Shown: one piece after another, positions 1-9,039 of the stretch
How the letters are laid out: the number at the start of each line of letters is the position of its first letter
Numbering within the stretch: position 1 is the first letter of the stretch
Assembly: GCF_014218295.1 (NCBI RefSeq)
Contig: NZ_AP023287.1
Location: forward strand, 2,046,001-2,110,000
Reading direction: 5' to 3'
DNA: 64,000 nt
From: Mycolicibacterium litorale
GTDB lineage: Bacteria; Actinomycetota; Actinomycetes; Mycobacteriales; Mycobacteriaceae
The notes under the pieces: generated by a model
Told to the model about the DNA's origin: nothing
What the model saw: the letters and a program-made list of their open reading frames with translations, nothing else
Database searches by the model: none
Program-made: the position numbers and the translations under genes

Positions 1-161
1 ACCATGACCACGTCGTCGGTGTCGAGGACGGTGCGGCCCGCGCGCACCGCCACCACCCGTCGCCGGTGAGGTTCGGCATAGACCGCGCCGTCGGGCAGCG
101 GTGGGACGAACCACCCGGCGGGGTCGGCACTGAGCGGACCGCGTCCGGCGGTGAGTGTCAT
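1..161 (-). CDS. DUF427 domain protein, N-terminal part (runs off the window)
   Basis: The reading frame begins with ATG at 161 and stays open to the window edge (53 codons visible). The visible protein has PDGAVYAEPHRRRV followed by a segment on the pattern VRAGRTVLDTDD, which resembles the start of the small beta-rich DUF427 domain common in actinobacteria. A GAGGAG ribosome binding site lies about 7 nt before the start, which supports the chosen ATG. DUF427 has no firmly established biochemical role, so none is assigned. It is transcribed divergently from the wax-ester synthase gene. The C-terminal part lies outside the window, so length and integrity cannot be judged. Confidence 0.7.
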   Translation of the reverse strand, partial: MTLTAGRGPLSADPAGWFVPPLPDGAVYAEPHRRRVVAVRAGRTVLDTDDVVM

Positions 162-213
162 CCTGCGCTCCTCGGGCGATGCTCCGGCTCGTGGTTGACA
201 AACTACCGCTTCG

Positions 214-277
214 GTGTCACGTCACCCGCCGCCGGGCGGGTACGCACCGGGCGGCGGCCGGCGGGCTGACGTGACAC
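214..277. repeat. Long imperfect inverted repeat in the DUF427/WS-DGAT intergenic region
   Basis: GTGTCACGTCA (214-224) is matched exactly, inverted, by TGACGTGACAC (267-277). Inside it CCCGCCG (225-231) pairs with CGGCGGG (259-265), with one bulged base at 266. The structure lies between a TTGACA hexamer (195-200) and the acyltransferase start. It could be a two-site operator for a dimeric regulator or an RNA hairpin in the leader; the sequence alone does not decide. Confidence 0.6.
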
Positions 278-313
278 AGTGTGTGAGACGAACCAGTCGG
301 GGGCACACCATCG

Positions 314-1771
314 GTGACGACGACGGACGGGGGACGTGTGAAGCGACTCAACGGCGTCGACGCGCTGATGCTCTACAGCGAGACGCCCGAGATCCACATG
401 CACACGCTGAAGGTCGGCGTACTCGACATCTCCGACGTGGCCGGCGGATACACCCGCGACCTCGTCCGCAAGGTGGCCGCACCGCGGCTTCTGGCGCTGT
501 CGCCGTTGCGCCGCCGGCTCGTCGAGATCCCCGGCCGGGTGCACCATCCGATGTGGGTGCAGAACCCGACCATCGACTTCGACTATCACCTGCGCTTCGT
601 CGAGGTGCCCGCACCGGGTGGCCGCCGCGAACTCGACGAGCTGATCGGCCGGATCGCGAGCACCCCGCTCGACCGGTCGAGACCGCTGTGGGAGATGTAC
701 GTCGTCGAGGGCCTGGTGGGTGACCGCATCGCGATCGTGCACAAGGTGCACCACGTCCTTGCCGACGGGGTGGCGTCGGCCAATCAGATGTCTCGGGTCA
801 TCTCACCGGAGGGCCCGGCGCCGTGCGAGGACGACGCGGCCGGCGACAGCGGACACACCCCGGCGGGGCTGCTGCGCTCGGCGGCCGACGACCACCTCCG
901 GCAGATCGGCCGGCTACCCGCACTGTTGCGTGACACCGCGGCGGGGGTGTCGCAGGTGTACCGCAGGGGACGCGAGCGCGGGGCCCATCCGGATCTGGCG
1001 CGCAATTTCGCGCCGCCGCGCACGTTCCTCAACCATGTCGTCAGCCCGGCGCGCCGCTTCGCCACCGCGCCCGTCGCGCTCGCCGACGCCAAACTCCTCG
1101 CCCGCACCCTCGGTGTCACGCTCAACGACATCGTGCTGGCGACCGCCGCGGGCGCCCTGCGCGAGCTGCAGCTGCGTTACGACGGATACGCCGACGCACC
1201 GCTCATCGCCGGTGTGCCGATCGCCTTCAACACCTCGCCGGACCGGCTGTCGGGCAACGAGTTCTCGTACATGACACCGTCGCTGCCCGTGCATGTCGAC
1301 GATCCGCTGGAGAGGGTGCGGTTGACGTCGCTGGCGACGCGGATCGCCAAGGAGAACCACCACCTCCTCGGTCCCACCCTCATCGCGTCGTGGCTGAACT
1401 ATCTGCCGCCGCGCCTCGTCCCGCCCGTGTTCCGGTGGCAGGCGCAGCGGCGCGAGTCCAGCATGATCATGAACCTGACCATCTCCAATGTTCCGGGCCC
1501 ACGCGAACTGGGGCTGGTGGCGGGCGCATCCGTCGACGAGATCTACTCCGTCGGCCCGCTGGTGGTCGGCAGCGGGATGAACATCACCGTGTGGAGCTAC
1601 GTCGACCAGTTGAGCATCTCGGTGCTCACCGACGACCGGACCCTCGAGGATCCGCACGAGGCGACCGATGCGATGGTGCGCTCGTTCGCCGGGATCCGCG
1701 CGGCCGCGGGGATCGACGGACCGCTCACCGACGTGCCCGCGGCACTACCCCTCGCTGTCGCCGCCCTCTGA
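314..1771 (+). CDS. Wax ester synthase/diacylglycerol acyltransferase (WS/DGAT family)
   Basis: The 485-residue protein carries the WS/DGAT active-site motif HHxxxDG at residues 146-152 (HHVLADG). It has the typical N-terminus RLNGVDALMLY and the usual C-terminal segment with NLTISNVPGP. These enzymes transfer an acyl group from acyl-CoA to diacylglycerol or a fatty alcohol, giving triacylglycerol or wax esters at the membrane. Mycobacteria carry many paralogues. The start used is GTG 314; GTG 338, eight codons later, gives an N-terminus closer to the family norm (MKRLNGVDA) and has a purine run just upstream, so it is a real alternative. The gene stands alone, divergent from the DUF427 gene, with a large inverted repeat in the shared upstream region. 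Confidence 0.9.
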   Translation: MTTTDGGRVKRLNGVDALMLYSETPEIHMHTLKVGVLDISDVAGGYTRDLVRKVAAPRLLALSPLRRRLVEIPGRVHHPMWVQNPTIDFDYHLRFVEVPAPGGRRELDELIGRIASTPLDRSRPLWEMYVVEGLVGDRIAIVHKVHHVLADGVASANQMSRVISPEGPAPCEDDAAGDSGHTPAGLLRSAADDHLRQIGRLPALLRDTAAGVSQVYRRGRERGAHPDLARNFAPPRTFLNHVVSPARRFATAPVALADAKLLARTLGVTLNDIVLATAAGALRELQLRYDGYADAPLIAGVPIAFNTSPDRLSGNEFSYMTPSLPVHVDDPLERVRLTSLATRIAKENHHLLGPTLIASWLNYLPPRLVPPVFRWQAQRRESSMIMNLTISNVPGPRELGLVAGASVDEIYSVGPLVVGSGMNITVWSYVDQLSISVLTDDRTLEDPHEATDAMVRSFAGIRAAAGIDGPLTDVPAALPLAVAAL

Positions 1772-1861
1772 CCGCACGCCGGAGCGACCGAACCGAGACT
1801 TTACAGATCGCGACGATAGTGTCACGCTGGGGCAATCATCCGACGGCGAACGGAGCTGCCC

Positions 1862-2431
1862 ATGGTGAGCCAGTCCCTTCAGGTCGACGACCTCGGCCGC
1901 ACCTCGCGTATCCCCGGCGCGACGGCGACCCGACTGGAGTACCGGCTCGACGTGCTGGCCACCGACCCGGCCGATCTGGTGCGGTTCGCGGGCGGCTGGA
2001 TGTTCGACCGCGCGATGGCGGGGTGGCGGGTCAACGCCTGGCTGCTCGACGCCGACGACCTACGCCCGCTGCAGATCCTGGGCGTACCGGCGCATCGACT
2101 CGAACCCGGCGCGATCGCGTTGGACGACGATCGCGCCGCGGGGTTGGCGGTGTCGGCGGATCTGACCGCGTCGGCGGCCGTGCGAGACGAGGTGCGCAGC
2201 GCGCTGACCAACGGATCCACCGAGGTGGTGCTGTGGGGCGGACGCTGGCCTGAACAGTGGGGCGGGCGGCCGGAACCGGTGCGGTACCGGCTCAGCGCGG
2301 CCGCGCGGATCTTCAAGAAGCACGCGTTGACCGCGGCCGGCTGCCCGGACGCCCCGGTCGGCGCCACCGAGTCGCTGGTGTGCGGTGGTCACCGCCCGGT
2401 CGACTCGGATCTGGTGACGAGCGGCCGCTAG
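1862..2431 (+). CDS. Conserved hypothetical protein (189 aa)
   Basis: I do not recognise a domain. The protein is soluble-looking, without signal peptide or membrane segment, and rich in Asp, Ala and Arg. A block near residues 36-65 (FAGGWMFDRAMAGW) is the best candidate for a conserved core. The only two cysteines are in the C-terminal third. The ATG at 1862 has a GGAG sequence about 7 nt upstream. Codon use matches its neighbours, so it is probably a native mycobacterial gene. It converges on the DUF2631 gene, and the two stop codons abut inside a 14-bp palindrome. A regulatory or accessory role cannot be inferred from the context. Confidence 0.7.
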   Translation: MVSQSLQVDDLGRTSRIPGATATRLEYRLDVLATDPADLVRFAGGWMFDRAMAGWRVNAWLLDADDLRPLQILGVPAHRLEPGAIALDDDRAAGLAVSADLTASAAVRDEVRSALTNGSTEVVLWGGRWPEQWGGRPEPVRYRLSAAARIFKKHALTAAGCPDAPVGATESLVCGGHRPVDSDLVTSGR

Positions 2432-2438
2432 CTAGCGG
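2425..2438. repeat. 14-bp palindrome holding both stop codons of a convergent pair
   Basis: CCGCTAGCTAGCGG is a perfect palindrome. It contains the TAG of the upstream plus-strand gene (2429-2431) and the TAG of the minus-strand DUF2631 gene (2434-2432), so the two genes end back to back with no spacer. Confidence 0.8.
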
Positions 2439-2686
2439 GTCCAGCCGCGGCGACGCATCCACCAGTCGCGGGCGACCCACGCCACCAGGATCGCGGCGAA
2501 GCCGATCAGGAACGCGTCCTCGACGTGACCCACGTGGTTGCCGCGCAGCATCACCAGGATGAAGGCGGCGCCCAGCAGCAGTGAGATGTGGATGACCCGC
2601 GGGTTCTCCTTGCTCCAGCCCCACTGCGCAGACGGCACGTCCTCGACGTCGACGCCGGTGTGTCGTTCCACCTCGGTGTTGGCCAC
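2432..2686 (-). CDS. DUF2631 small membrane protein (Rv2876-like)
   Basis: The 84-residue protein has a polar N-terminus with [17 protein letters not shown], then two hydrophobic segments (about residues 33-47 and 56-70) and a basic tail ending in RRRGWTR. This is the layout of the actinobacterial DUF2631 family, to which M. tuberculosis Rv2876 belongs. Rv2876 is also near the MPT83/MPT70 genes, so the location agrees. The frame is open far upstream, but GTG 2686 is chosen because a GAGGAG site lies 6 nt before it and it gives the family N-terminus. The function is unknown; two predicted helices suggest an integral inner-membrane protein. Confidence 0.8.
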   Translation of the reverse strand: MANTEVERHTGVDVEDVPSAQWGWSKENPRVIHISLLLGAAFILVMLRGNHVGHVEDAFLIGFAAILVAWVARDWWMRRRGWTR

Positions 2687-2730
2687 GGGGTGCTCCTCAC
2701 GGTCGAATCGCAACTGCCGACATTCTGACA

Positions 2731-2747
2731 TACGACGGTGTGTCGTA
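2731..2747. promoter_or_regulatory. Inverted repeat upstream of the DUF2631 gene
   Basis: TACGAC (2731-2736) and GTCGTA (2742-2747) form a perfect 6-bp inverted repeat with a 5-bp spacer, about 45 bp before the DUF2631 start and just after the photolyase stop codon. It could be an operator; no matching regulator is identifiable. Confidence 0.4.
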
Positions 2748-2757
2748 ACCGGCGCGC

Positions 2758-4092
2758 CTAGCCGATCTCGGCATACCGGCGCAACGCCTCGGCCCGCTCC
2801 AGGGCGTGGTCGACGATCGGCGCGGGGTAACCGTCGGGGCGATCGGCACCCAGCGCATGCACGTCGGCCACCCGCCGCAACTCGGGCACCCAGCGCCGCA
2901 CGTACGTGCCGTCCGGATCGAATGTGGCGCCCTGCGTCGAAGGGTTGAACACCCGGAAGAAGGGCGCGGCATCGGTGCCGCATCCCGCCGTCCACTGCCA
3001 ACCGTGCTGGTTGTTGGCCATGTCGCCGTCGACCAGCTGCTCCAGGAACCAGCGCGCCCCCCACTGCCACGGCAGGTGCAGGTCCTTGACCAGAAACGAC
3101 GCCACGATCATCCGGACCCGATTGTGCATCCAGCCGGTCTCGGCGAGTTGGCGCATCCCGGCGTCGACGATCGGGAAGCCGGTGCGGCCCTCCTTCCACG
3201 CGTCGAACAGCTTCTCGGCCGCCGCGCCCTCGTCGACCCTGATCGCGTCGAAACCGGTGTTCCAGTTCCACCACAGGCTGTGCGGCCACTCGTGGAGCAC
3301 CGCGGCATAGAAGTCGCGGAACGCCAGTTCACGCAGATAGGCCTGCGCACCCGTGCCGCGCCCGAGATCGCCGGCCATCGTGCGCGGATGGATCGAGCCG
3401 AACTTCAGATGTGCCGACATCCGGCTGGTGACGTCGAGATCGGGGCGGTTGCGGTCGTCGGCGTACCCCTCGAGGCCGTCGGCGACGAAGGTCGTCCACT
3501 GCTGCAGCGCCGCCCGCTCACCCGACGGGATGTCCAAGGCGACGTCGTCGTCGGGGATGTCGCCGCGCAGCTCGCCGGCCATCTGTTCCGGGTCGATCCA
3601 CCGCGCCGTCGCCGCACCGGTCGGCGCGGGCGCGCGCCAACCGTGTCTGCGCCACGCGTTGAAGAACGGGCTGAACACCTTGTAGGGCGTTCCGTCGGCC
3701 TTCGTGATCCGGCCCGGCGACACCAGATACGGGGAACCGGACGCCTCGAGCGGGATGTCGCCCAGCGCACGGCGGACGGCGTCGTCGCGGCGCCGGCCGA
3801 AGGGCGTGAAATCGTCGGACACGTGCACGGCGGAGGCGTCGACCCGCTTCGCCACGGTCGGGATCCGCTCTTCGGGGCGGCCGTGCGTCACCAGTAGCCT
3901 GCCGTCGAGCTGGTCGCGCAGGTCCCGCAGCGCATCGTGCAGATACCGCAACCGCCGCGGCCCCGACGACCTGTGCAGTCGCGGGTCGAGGACGTAGCAG
4001 GCGAGCACCTCGCCGTCGCCCTGTGCCGCATCGAGCAGCGCCGGCAGATCGCGCAGCCGCAGATCGCGGCGGAACCACAGCACCGTGGGCAT
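2758..4092 (-). CDS. phr: Deoxyribodipyrimidine photolyase (cryptochrome/photolyase family)
   Basis: The 444-residue protein starts [13 protein letters not shown], the standard N-terminus of class I photolyases. It ends with the FAD-binding photolyase signature around [13 protein letters not shown] and RVFNPSTQ. Such enzymes use blue or near-UV light and FAD to split cyclobutane pyrimidine dimers. The frame is open further upstream, but ATG 4092 is chosen because the upstream translation does not look like protein and the family begins exactly here. M. tuberculosis lacks this gene, so it points to an environmental, light-exposed species. It is divergent from the allantoinase gene across 107 bp. 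Confidence 0.93.
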   Translation of the reverse strand: MPTVLWFRRDLRLRDLPALLDAAQGDGEVLACYVLDPRLHRSSGPRRLRYLHDALRDLRDQLDGRLLVTHGRPEERIPTVAKRVDASAVHVSDDFTPFGRRRDDAVRRALGDIPLEASGSPYLVSPGRITKADGTPYKVFSPFFNAWRRHGWRAPAPTGAATARWIDPEQMAGELRGDIPDDDVALDIPSGERAALQQWTTFVADGLEGYADDRNRPDLDVTSRMSAHLKFGSIHPRTMAGDLGRGTGAQAYLRELAFRDFYAAVLHEWPHSLWWNWNTGFDAIRVDEGAAAEKLFDAWKEGRTGFPIVDAGMRQLAETGWMHNRVRMIVASFLVKDLHLPWQWGARWFLEQLVDGDMANNQHGWQWTAGCGTDAAPFFRVFNPSTQGATFDPDGTYVRRWVPELRRVADVHALGADRPDGYPAPIVDHALERAEALRRYAEIG

Positions 4093-4199
4093 GAGGTGTT
4101 GCTGCCCCCATGCCCGACGCGGGAAACCCGGTGCGGATGACGGAATCGTGACCACTGCCGCCTCCGGCGCACCGGCCCACCGCCTGCCAGAATCGGCCC

Positions 4200-5120
4200 A
4201 TGAGTGGCAGCGCCGCGGACTATCCGCGTGACATGGTCGGCTACGGAGCCTGCCCACCAGATCCCGGCTGGCCCGGCGACGCGCGCATCGCCGTGCAGTT
4301 CGTGCTCAACTACGAAGAGGGCGCGGAGAACTCGGTGCTGCACGGGGATCCGGCGTCCGAGACGTTCCTCTCCGAGATCATCGGGGCGCAGGCGTTCCCG
4401 AACCGGCACATGAGCATGGAATCGCTCTACGAGTACGGCTCACGGGCGGGTCTGTGGCGGGTGCTGCGCGTCTTCGAACGTCGCGGGTTGCCGCTCACCG
4501 TGTTCGGGGTGGCGCTCGCGCTGGCGCGCAATCCCGAGGCGGTCGCGGCGTTCACCGAACGTGGTGACGAGATCGCCTGTCACGGGCTGCGGTGGATCAG
4601 CTATCAGCTCGTCGAACCGGACGTCGAGCGGGCCCACATGGCCGAGGCCGTCGCGCTGTTGACCGAGCTGACCGGCAGCGCGCCGCTGGGCTGGTACACC
4701 GGTCGCGACTCTCCGCAGACACGCAGACTCGTCGTGGAGCACGGCGGCTTCCTCTACGACTCCGACTCCTACGCCGACGATCTGCCGTACTGGACCGCGG
4801 TCGACGGACACGATCACCTGGTGGTGCCGTACACGCTGGACACCAACGACATGCGGTTCGCCATCGCGGGCGGATTCCCCAGTGGCACAGAGTTCTTCAC
4901 CCATCTGCGCGACGCCTTCGACGTGCTCTACGCCGAAGGGGAGGCAGGCAGCCCGAAGATGCTGTCCATCGGTCTGCACTGCCGGCTCGCCGGCCGCCCC
5001 GCCCGCACGGCGGCGCTGGAGCGCTTCCTCGACCACGTGCAGTCGCACGACAGGGTGTGGATCACCCGGCGGGTCGACATCGCCCGCCACTGGATCGACC
5101 GCTTCCCACCGGCGGGCTGA
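4200..5120 (+). CDS. puuE: Allantoinase of the PuuE type (polysaccharide-deacetylase fold)
   Basis: The protein (306 aa) opens with YPRDMVGYG..PPDPGWPGDARIAVQFVLNYEEGAEN, characteristic of PuuE. This family has the NodB/polysaccharide-deacetylase fold but hydrolyses allantoin to allantoate in purine catabolism. Further family segments visible are RAGLWRVLRVFERRGLP, GDEIACHGLRW and WYTGRDSP. No uricase, transthyretin-like or ureidoglycolate gene is in the window, so the pathway context is missing and a related amide hydrolase activity remains possible. A CAGAAT hexamer ends 6 nt before the ATG, so the mRNA may be leaderless. Confidence 0.82.
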   Translation: MSGSAADYPRDMVGYGACPPDPGWPGDARIAVQFVLNYEEGAENSVLHGDPASETFLSEIIGAQAFPNRHMSMESLYEYGSRAGLWRVLRVFERRGLPLTVFGVALALARNPEAVAAFTERGDEIACHGLRWISYQLVEPDVERAHMAEAVALLTELTGSAPLGWYTGRDSPQTRRLVVEHGGFLYDSDSYADDLPYWTAVDGHDHLVVPYTLDTNDMRFAIAGGFPSGTEFFTHLRDAFDVLYAEGEAGSPKMLSIGLHCRLAGRPARTAALERFLDHVQSHDRVWITRRVDIARHWIDRFPPAG

Positions 5121-5147
5121 GCGGCCCGGTCGCGACGACCGGGCCGC
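5121..5147. terminator. Bidirectional terminator-like hairpin
   Basis: A perfect 12-bp stem (GCGGCCCGGTCG, 5121-5132, with its complement 5136-5147) with a 3-nt loop begins directly after the allantoinase stop and precedes the MPT70 stop from the other side. There is no T tract, which is usual for mycobacterial terminators. Confidence 0.75.
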
Positions 5148-5161
5148 CCACCGCTTGCCGG

Positions 5162-5758
5162 TCAGTTCGCCGGCGGCATCAGCACCGTGTCGATCAGGTA
5201 CACCGTGGCGTTGGCCGTCTCGACGCCGCCGCACACCACCGAGGCGTCGTTGACGGTGAGATCCGCACCGTGCCCGGTGACGGTGACGTCGGCACCCTGC
5301 ACCGTTCTGTGCGTGCCGACCACCGCGTCCGGGGCGGCCTGACCGGGCACCACGTGGTAGGTCAGAATGCCGGTCAGCAACGGCGCGTCGGTCTTGAGCC
5401 GCTCGATCGTGGCCGGGTCGATCTTCGCGAAGGCCTCATCGGTGGGCGCGAACACTGTGAACTGTCCGCCGTTGAGCGTGTCGACCAGGTTCACCTGTGG
5501 ATTGAGCTGCCCCGACACGGCTTTCGTCAGGGTGGTCAGCATCGGGTTGTTGGACGCGGCGGTCACGACGGGATCCATCGCCATGCCGGCCACCGAACCG
5601 GGTCCGGTCGGCACCTGCTGGGCGTAGGCGGCGCATCCGGGGCCCACCAGGCCGGCGGCCGGCTGAGCCTGTACGGTGGCGGCGGCCCCCAACGACAGCC
5701 CTGCGGCCGCGACGGCCGCGAGACTTGCCGTCAGTACACGATTGCTGTTGCGGTTCAT
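5162..5758 (-). CDS. mpt70: Secreted fasciclin-domain protein, MPT70 type
   Basis: This 198-residue protein has a Sec signal peptide with probable cleavage after VQA (residues 29-31) and one fasciclin (FAS1) domain. The motifs [19 protein letters not shown] and [14 protein letters not shown] are plain. The mature start [15 protein letters not shown] and the paired cysteines are those of MPT70/MPB70, a major secreted antigen; it has no lipobox and so is released rather than anchored. An AAAGGAG site precedes the ATG. It lies 37 bp downstream of the MPT83 gene on the same strand, probably in one transcript. In M. tuberculosis dipZ separates the two genes; here it does not. Confidence 0.9.
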   Translation of the reverse strand: MNRNSNRVLTASLAAVAAAGLSLGAAATVQAQPAAGLVGPGCAAYAQQVPTGPGSVAGMAMDPVVTAASNNPMLTTLTKAVSGQLNPQVNLVDTLNGGQFTVFAPTDEAFAKIDPATIERLKTDAPLLTGILTYHVVPGQAAPDAVVGTHRTVQGADVTVTGHGADLTVNDASVVCGGVETANATVYLIDTVLMPPAN

Positions 5759-5795
5759 GGGTTCTCACTCCTTTGTGATGGGTTTCGGAGGGGGG

Positions 5796-6476
5796 TCAGT
5801 TCGCGGGTGGCATCAAGACGGTGTCGATCATGTAGACCGTGGCGTTGGCGGTCTGCACGCCGCCGCACACCAGCCCGGCCTCGTTGACCTTCAGGGTCTC
5901 GCCCTCGCCGGTGACGGTGACGTTGGCGCCCTGAACGGTCTTGTGGTCACCGGGCACCTGATCGGGCGCGGCCTGTCCGGGGACCACGTGGTAGGTCAGG
6001 ATGCTGGTGAGCAGGTCCGTGTCGGTCTTCAGCGTCTCGACCGTGGCGGGGTCGAGTTTGGCGAACGCGTCGTCGGTCGGCGCGAAGACGGTGAACGCGC
6101 CGCCGTCGAGCGTGTCGACCAGGTTGACGTTGGGGTTGAGCTGTCCCGACAGCGCCTGACTCAGCGTCTTGAGCATCGGGTTGTTCGACGCGGCCACCGT
6201 CACCGGTTCGGCCGCCATGCCGGGGACCGATCCCGGTCCGCTGGGGACCTGTTCGGCGTAGGCCGCGCAACCCGGCCCGACGAGGTTGGCCGCGGGGTCG
6301 GCGGCCGCGCTCGACGTGGGTGCCGACGAGGTGGCCGACTCCAGCGCCGACGACGCGGCGCTCGACGCCGACGAGGCGGTGCTCGCGGCCTCCTCGCTCG
6401 AACACGCCGCGACGCCGAAGATCGCCAACGCGCTAAGCCCGGCGCCGGCCAGGGTCCTGCGGTGTGTGTGCTTCAT
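5796..6476 (-). CDS. mpt83: Fasciclin-domain lipoprotein, MPT83 type
   Basis: The 226-residue protein has a lipoprotein signal with lipobox VAAC (Cys25), then an Ala/Ser-rich linker and a FAS1 domain almost parallel to the neighbouring MPT70. MPT83 is the surface lipoprotein partner of secreted MPT70 and is implicated in host-cell or matrix contact. ATG 6476 is chosen over longer open sequence because the signal peptide begins there and GAAGGGA lies 8 nt upstream. The start is 57 nt downstream of a CCATCC-N16-CCGAAT promoter of the kind used by SigK, the extracytoplasmic sigma factor that controls mpt83 and mpt70 in M. tuberculosis. No sigK or rskA gene is in the window. Confidence 0.9.
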   Translation of the reverse strand: MKHTHRRTLAGAGLSALAIFGVAACSSEEAASTASSASSAASSALESATSSAPTSSAAADPAANLVGPGCAAYAEQVPSGPGSVPGMAAEPVTVAASNNPMLKTLSQALSGQLNPNVNLVDTLDGGAFTVFAPTDDAFAKLDPATVETLKTDTDLLTSILTYHVVPGQAAPDQVPGDHKTVQGANVTVTGEGETLKVNEAGLVCGGVQTANATVYMIDTVLMPPAN

Positions 6477-6533
6477 CGACACTGTCCCTTCCTCACGTGC
6501 GGCCCCGGGCCGCCTTGATGTCTGACGCGGGAG

Positions 6534-6561
6534 ATTCGGTGCCCCGGCCGGTTCCGGATGG
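6534..6561 (-). promoter_or_regulatory. SigK-type promoter of the mpt83-mpt70 operon
   Basis: Read on the minus strand, CCATCC (6561-6556) is followed after 16 bp by CCGAAT (6539-6534). This resembles the -35/-10 pair I recall for mycobacterial SigK, and it sits in front of the known SigK target family. Confidence 0.75.
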
Positions 6562-6629
6562 GCGGGCCGGTGACCTGTCAGATTCGCGTCACATCCCGCG
6601 GGGGCTACGGCCGACGGCGCGTGAGGCGG

Positions 6630-6635
6630 CACAAT
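6630..6635 (+). promoter_or_regulatory. Putative -10 of a leaderless dxr transcript
   Basis: CACAAT ends 6 nt before the GTG start of dxr, the spacing expected if transcription begins at the start codon. No clear -35 is seen. Confidence 0.45.
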
Positions 6636-6641
6636 GGGCCC

Positions 6642-7820
6642 GTGGGCACAAGACTTCGGGTGCTGATCCTGGGCAGTACCGGGTCGATCGGCACCCAGGC
6701 GCTGGACGTGATCGCCGCCAATCCCGACCGCTTCGAGGTGGTCGGGTTGGCCGCGGGCGGCGCGAACCCCGAGCTGTTGGCCCGCCAGCAGGCCGAGACC
6801 GGCGTGAGCGCGGTGGCCGTGACCGACCCCGCGGCTGCCGAGAAGATCGGCGACGTCACCTACACCGGACCCGGCGCGGTCACCCGGTTGGTCGAGGACA
6901 CCGAGGCGGACGTCGTGCTCAACGCGCTCGTCGGCGCACTGGGTCTCGAGCCGACGCTGGCCGCACTGGCCACCGGCGCCCGACTGGCCCTGGCGAACAA
7001 GGAGTCACTGGTCGCCGGCGGCCCGCTGGTGCTCAAGGCCGCCGCACCCGGACAGATCGTGCCCGTGGACTCCGAGCACTCCGCGATGGCGCAGTGCCTG
7101 CGCGGCGGCAGCGCCGACGAAGTGGCCAAACTCGTACTCACCGCGTCCGGGGGACCGTTCCTCGGCTGGTCGGCCGACGACCTGTGGTCGGTGACCCCCG
7201 AACAGGCCGGTAAGCACCCGACCTGGTCGATGGGACCGATGAACACGCTGAACTCCGCGACGCTGGTCAACAAGGGTCTCGAGCTCATCGAGACGCACCT
7301 GCTGTTCGGCATCGACTACGACCGCATCGAGGTCGTGGTGCACCCGCAGTCGATCGTGCACTCGATGGCCACCTTCACCGACGGCTCCACCCTCGCCCAG
7401 GCCAGTCCGCCCGATATGAAGTTGCCCATCGCGCTGGCGCTGGGCTGGCCCGACCGGGTGCCCGGTGCGGCGCTGGCCTGCGACTTCTCCGCTGCATCGA
7501 CTTGGGAATTCCTCCCGCTCGACGACGAGGTGTTCCCCGCGGTGCGGCTCGCCCGCGAGGCCGGCACACGCGGCGGCAGCCTCACCGCCGTCTACAACGC
7601 CGCCAACGAGGAGGCGGCCGCCGCATTCCTCGCCGGTCGGATCCGGTTCCCCGAGATCGTCGAGACCGTCGCCGACGTCCTGCGCGCTGCCGACCAGTGG
7701 GCCGCCGAACCCGCTACCGTGGAAGAGGTCCTCGACGCGCAGCGCTGGGCGCGGGATCGCGCAGGGCGCTCCGTCGAGCGGGCCGCAACTCCTCCGGATA
7801 AAGGGTTAGTCACCAGATGA
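6642..7820 (+). CDS. dxr: 1-deoxy-D-xylulose 5-phosphate reductoisomerase
   Basis: Dxr converts 1-deoxy-D-xylulose 5-phosphate to 2-C-methyl-D-erythritol 4-phosphate with NADPH, the committed step of the MEP isoprenoid pathway. The 392-residue protein has the NADPH-binding motif [12 protein letters not shown] near the N-terminus. It also has the metal/substrate segments [26 protein letters not shown] and [14 protein letters not shown], all family hallmarks. GTG 6642 is chosen because it gives a family-like N-terminus and has a -10-like hexamer 6 nt upstream; the longer open frame is not protein-like. The stop overlaps the rip1 start (ATGA), and ispG follows, so two MEP enzymes flank the protease as in M. 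tuberculosis. Confidence 0.96.
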   Translation: MGTRLRVLILGSTGSIGTQALDVIAANPDRFEVVGLAAGGANPELLARQQAETGVSAVAVTDPAAAEKIGDVTYTGPGAVTRLVEDTEADVVLNALVGALGLEPTLAALATGARLALANKESLVAGGPLVLKAAAPGQIVPVDSEHSAMAQCLRGGSADEVAKLVLTASGGPFLGWSADDLWSVTPEQAGKHPTWSMGPMNTLNSATLVNKGLELIETHLLFGIDYDRIEVVVHPQSIVHSMATFTDGSTLAQASPPDMKLPIALALGWPDRVPGAALACDFSAASTWEFLPLDDEVFPAVRLAREAGTRGGSLTAVYNAANEEAAAAFLAGRIRFPEIVETVADVLRAADQWAAEPATVEEVLDAQRWARDRAGRSVERAATPPDKGLVTR

Positions 7821-9031
7821 TGTTTGCTCTCGGCATCGTGCTCTTCGCACTGGCCATCCTGGTGTCGGTGGCCCTGCACGAGTGCGGCCACATGTGGGTC
7901 GCACGGGCGACCGGCATGAAGGTCCGGCGCTACTTCGTCGGGTTCGGCCCCACCCTGTGGTCGACCCGCAGGCCCAACCGGCTCGGCAGCACCGAGTACG
8001 GCGTCAAGGCCGTGCCGCTCGGCGGGTTCTGCGACATCGCCGGGATGACGTCGGTCGAGGAACTCGCCCCCGAGGACCGGCCCTATGCGATGTACCGCCA
8101 GAAGGTGTGGAAGCGCGTCGCCGTGCTCTTCGCCGGACCGGGGATGAACTTCATCATCGGCCTGGTGCTGATCTACGCGATCGCGGTGATCTGGGGCCTG
8201 CCGAACCTGAACCCGCCGACCGCCGCCATCGTCGGCGAAACCGGCTGTGTGGCATCACAGATCAGCAAGGACCAGCTGGGCGAGTGCACCGGCCCAGGGC
8301 CGGCGGCCGAGGCCGGCATCCGGGCCGGCGACGTCATCGTCAAGGTCGGCGACACCGACGTCGCCACCTTCGACGAGGCGCGCACGACGCTGCAGAAGGC
8401 GTCCGGTCCGACTCCGGTGGTGATCGAGCGCGACGGTGAGCGGCTCACCAAGATCGTCGACGTCACCCAGACCCAGCGCTTCACCGGAGAGGGCGACGAG
8501 CCCGTCACGGTCGGCGCCATCGGCATCGCGGCCGCGCAGTTCGGGCCCGTCCACCACAACGCGCTGTCCGCGGTGCCCGCGACGTTCGCGTTCACCGGCG
8601 ACCTGGCCGTCGAACTGGGCAAGTCGCTGGCGAAGATCCCGACCAAGGTCGGGGCGCTCGTCGAGTCCATCGGCGGCGGCGAGCGCGATCCGGAGACCCC
8701 CATCAGCGTGGTCGGCGCCAGCATCATCGGCGGGGACACCGTCGACGCCGGGTTGTGGGTGGCGTTCTGGTTCTTCCTCGCCCAGCTGAACTTCGTGCTC
8801 GGCGCGGTGAACCTGGTGCCGCTGCTGCCGTTCGACGGCGGGCACATCGCCATCGCCGTGTTCGAGAAGATCCGCAACATGATCCGGTCGGCGCGCGGCA
8901 TGGTGGCCGCGGCGCCGGTGAACTATCTCAAGCTCATGCCCGCCACCTACGTAGTGTTGGTGGTGGTGGTCGGCTACATGCTGCTGACCGTGACCGCTGA
9001 CCTGGTCAACCCGATCAGGTTGTTCCAATAG
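7817..9031 (+). CDS. rip1: Site-2 intramembrane zinc metalloprotease Rip1 (RseP family)
   Basis: The 404-residue membrane protein has the zinc motif HECGH at residues 21-25 in its first helix. A central PDZ domain lies at about residues 125-220, and the second active-site motif [12 protein letters not shown] (Asn332, Asp340) is in a C-terminal helix. Rip1 cleaves anti-sigma factors within the membrane in regulated proteolysis; in M. tuberculosis it acts on anti-sigma K, L and M. This is notable because the SigK-type operon lies just upstream. The start overlaps the dxr stop by ATGA, so translation is probably coupled. Confidence 0.95.
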   Translation: MMFALGIVLFALAILVSVALHECGHMWVARATGMKVRRYFVGFGPTLWSTRRPNRLGSTEYGVKAVPLGGFCDIAGMTSVEELAPEDRPYAMYRQKVWKRVAVLFAGPGMNFIIGLVLIYAIAVIWGLPNLNPPTAAIVGETGCVASQISKDQLGECTGPGPAAEAGIRAGDVIVKVGDTDVATFDEARTTLQKASGPTPVVIERDGERLTKIVDVTQTQRFTGEGDEPVTVGAIGIAAAQFGPVHHNALSAVPATFAFTGDLAVELGKSLAKIPTKVGALVESIGGGERDPETPISVVGASIIGGDTVDAGLWVAFWFFLAQLNFVLGAVNLVPLLPFDGGHIAIAVFEKIRNMIRSARGMVAAAPVNYLKLMPATYVVLVVVVGYMLLTVTADLVNPIRLFQ

Positions 9032-9039
9032 GAGACCTC

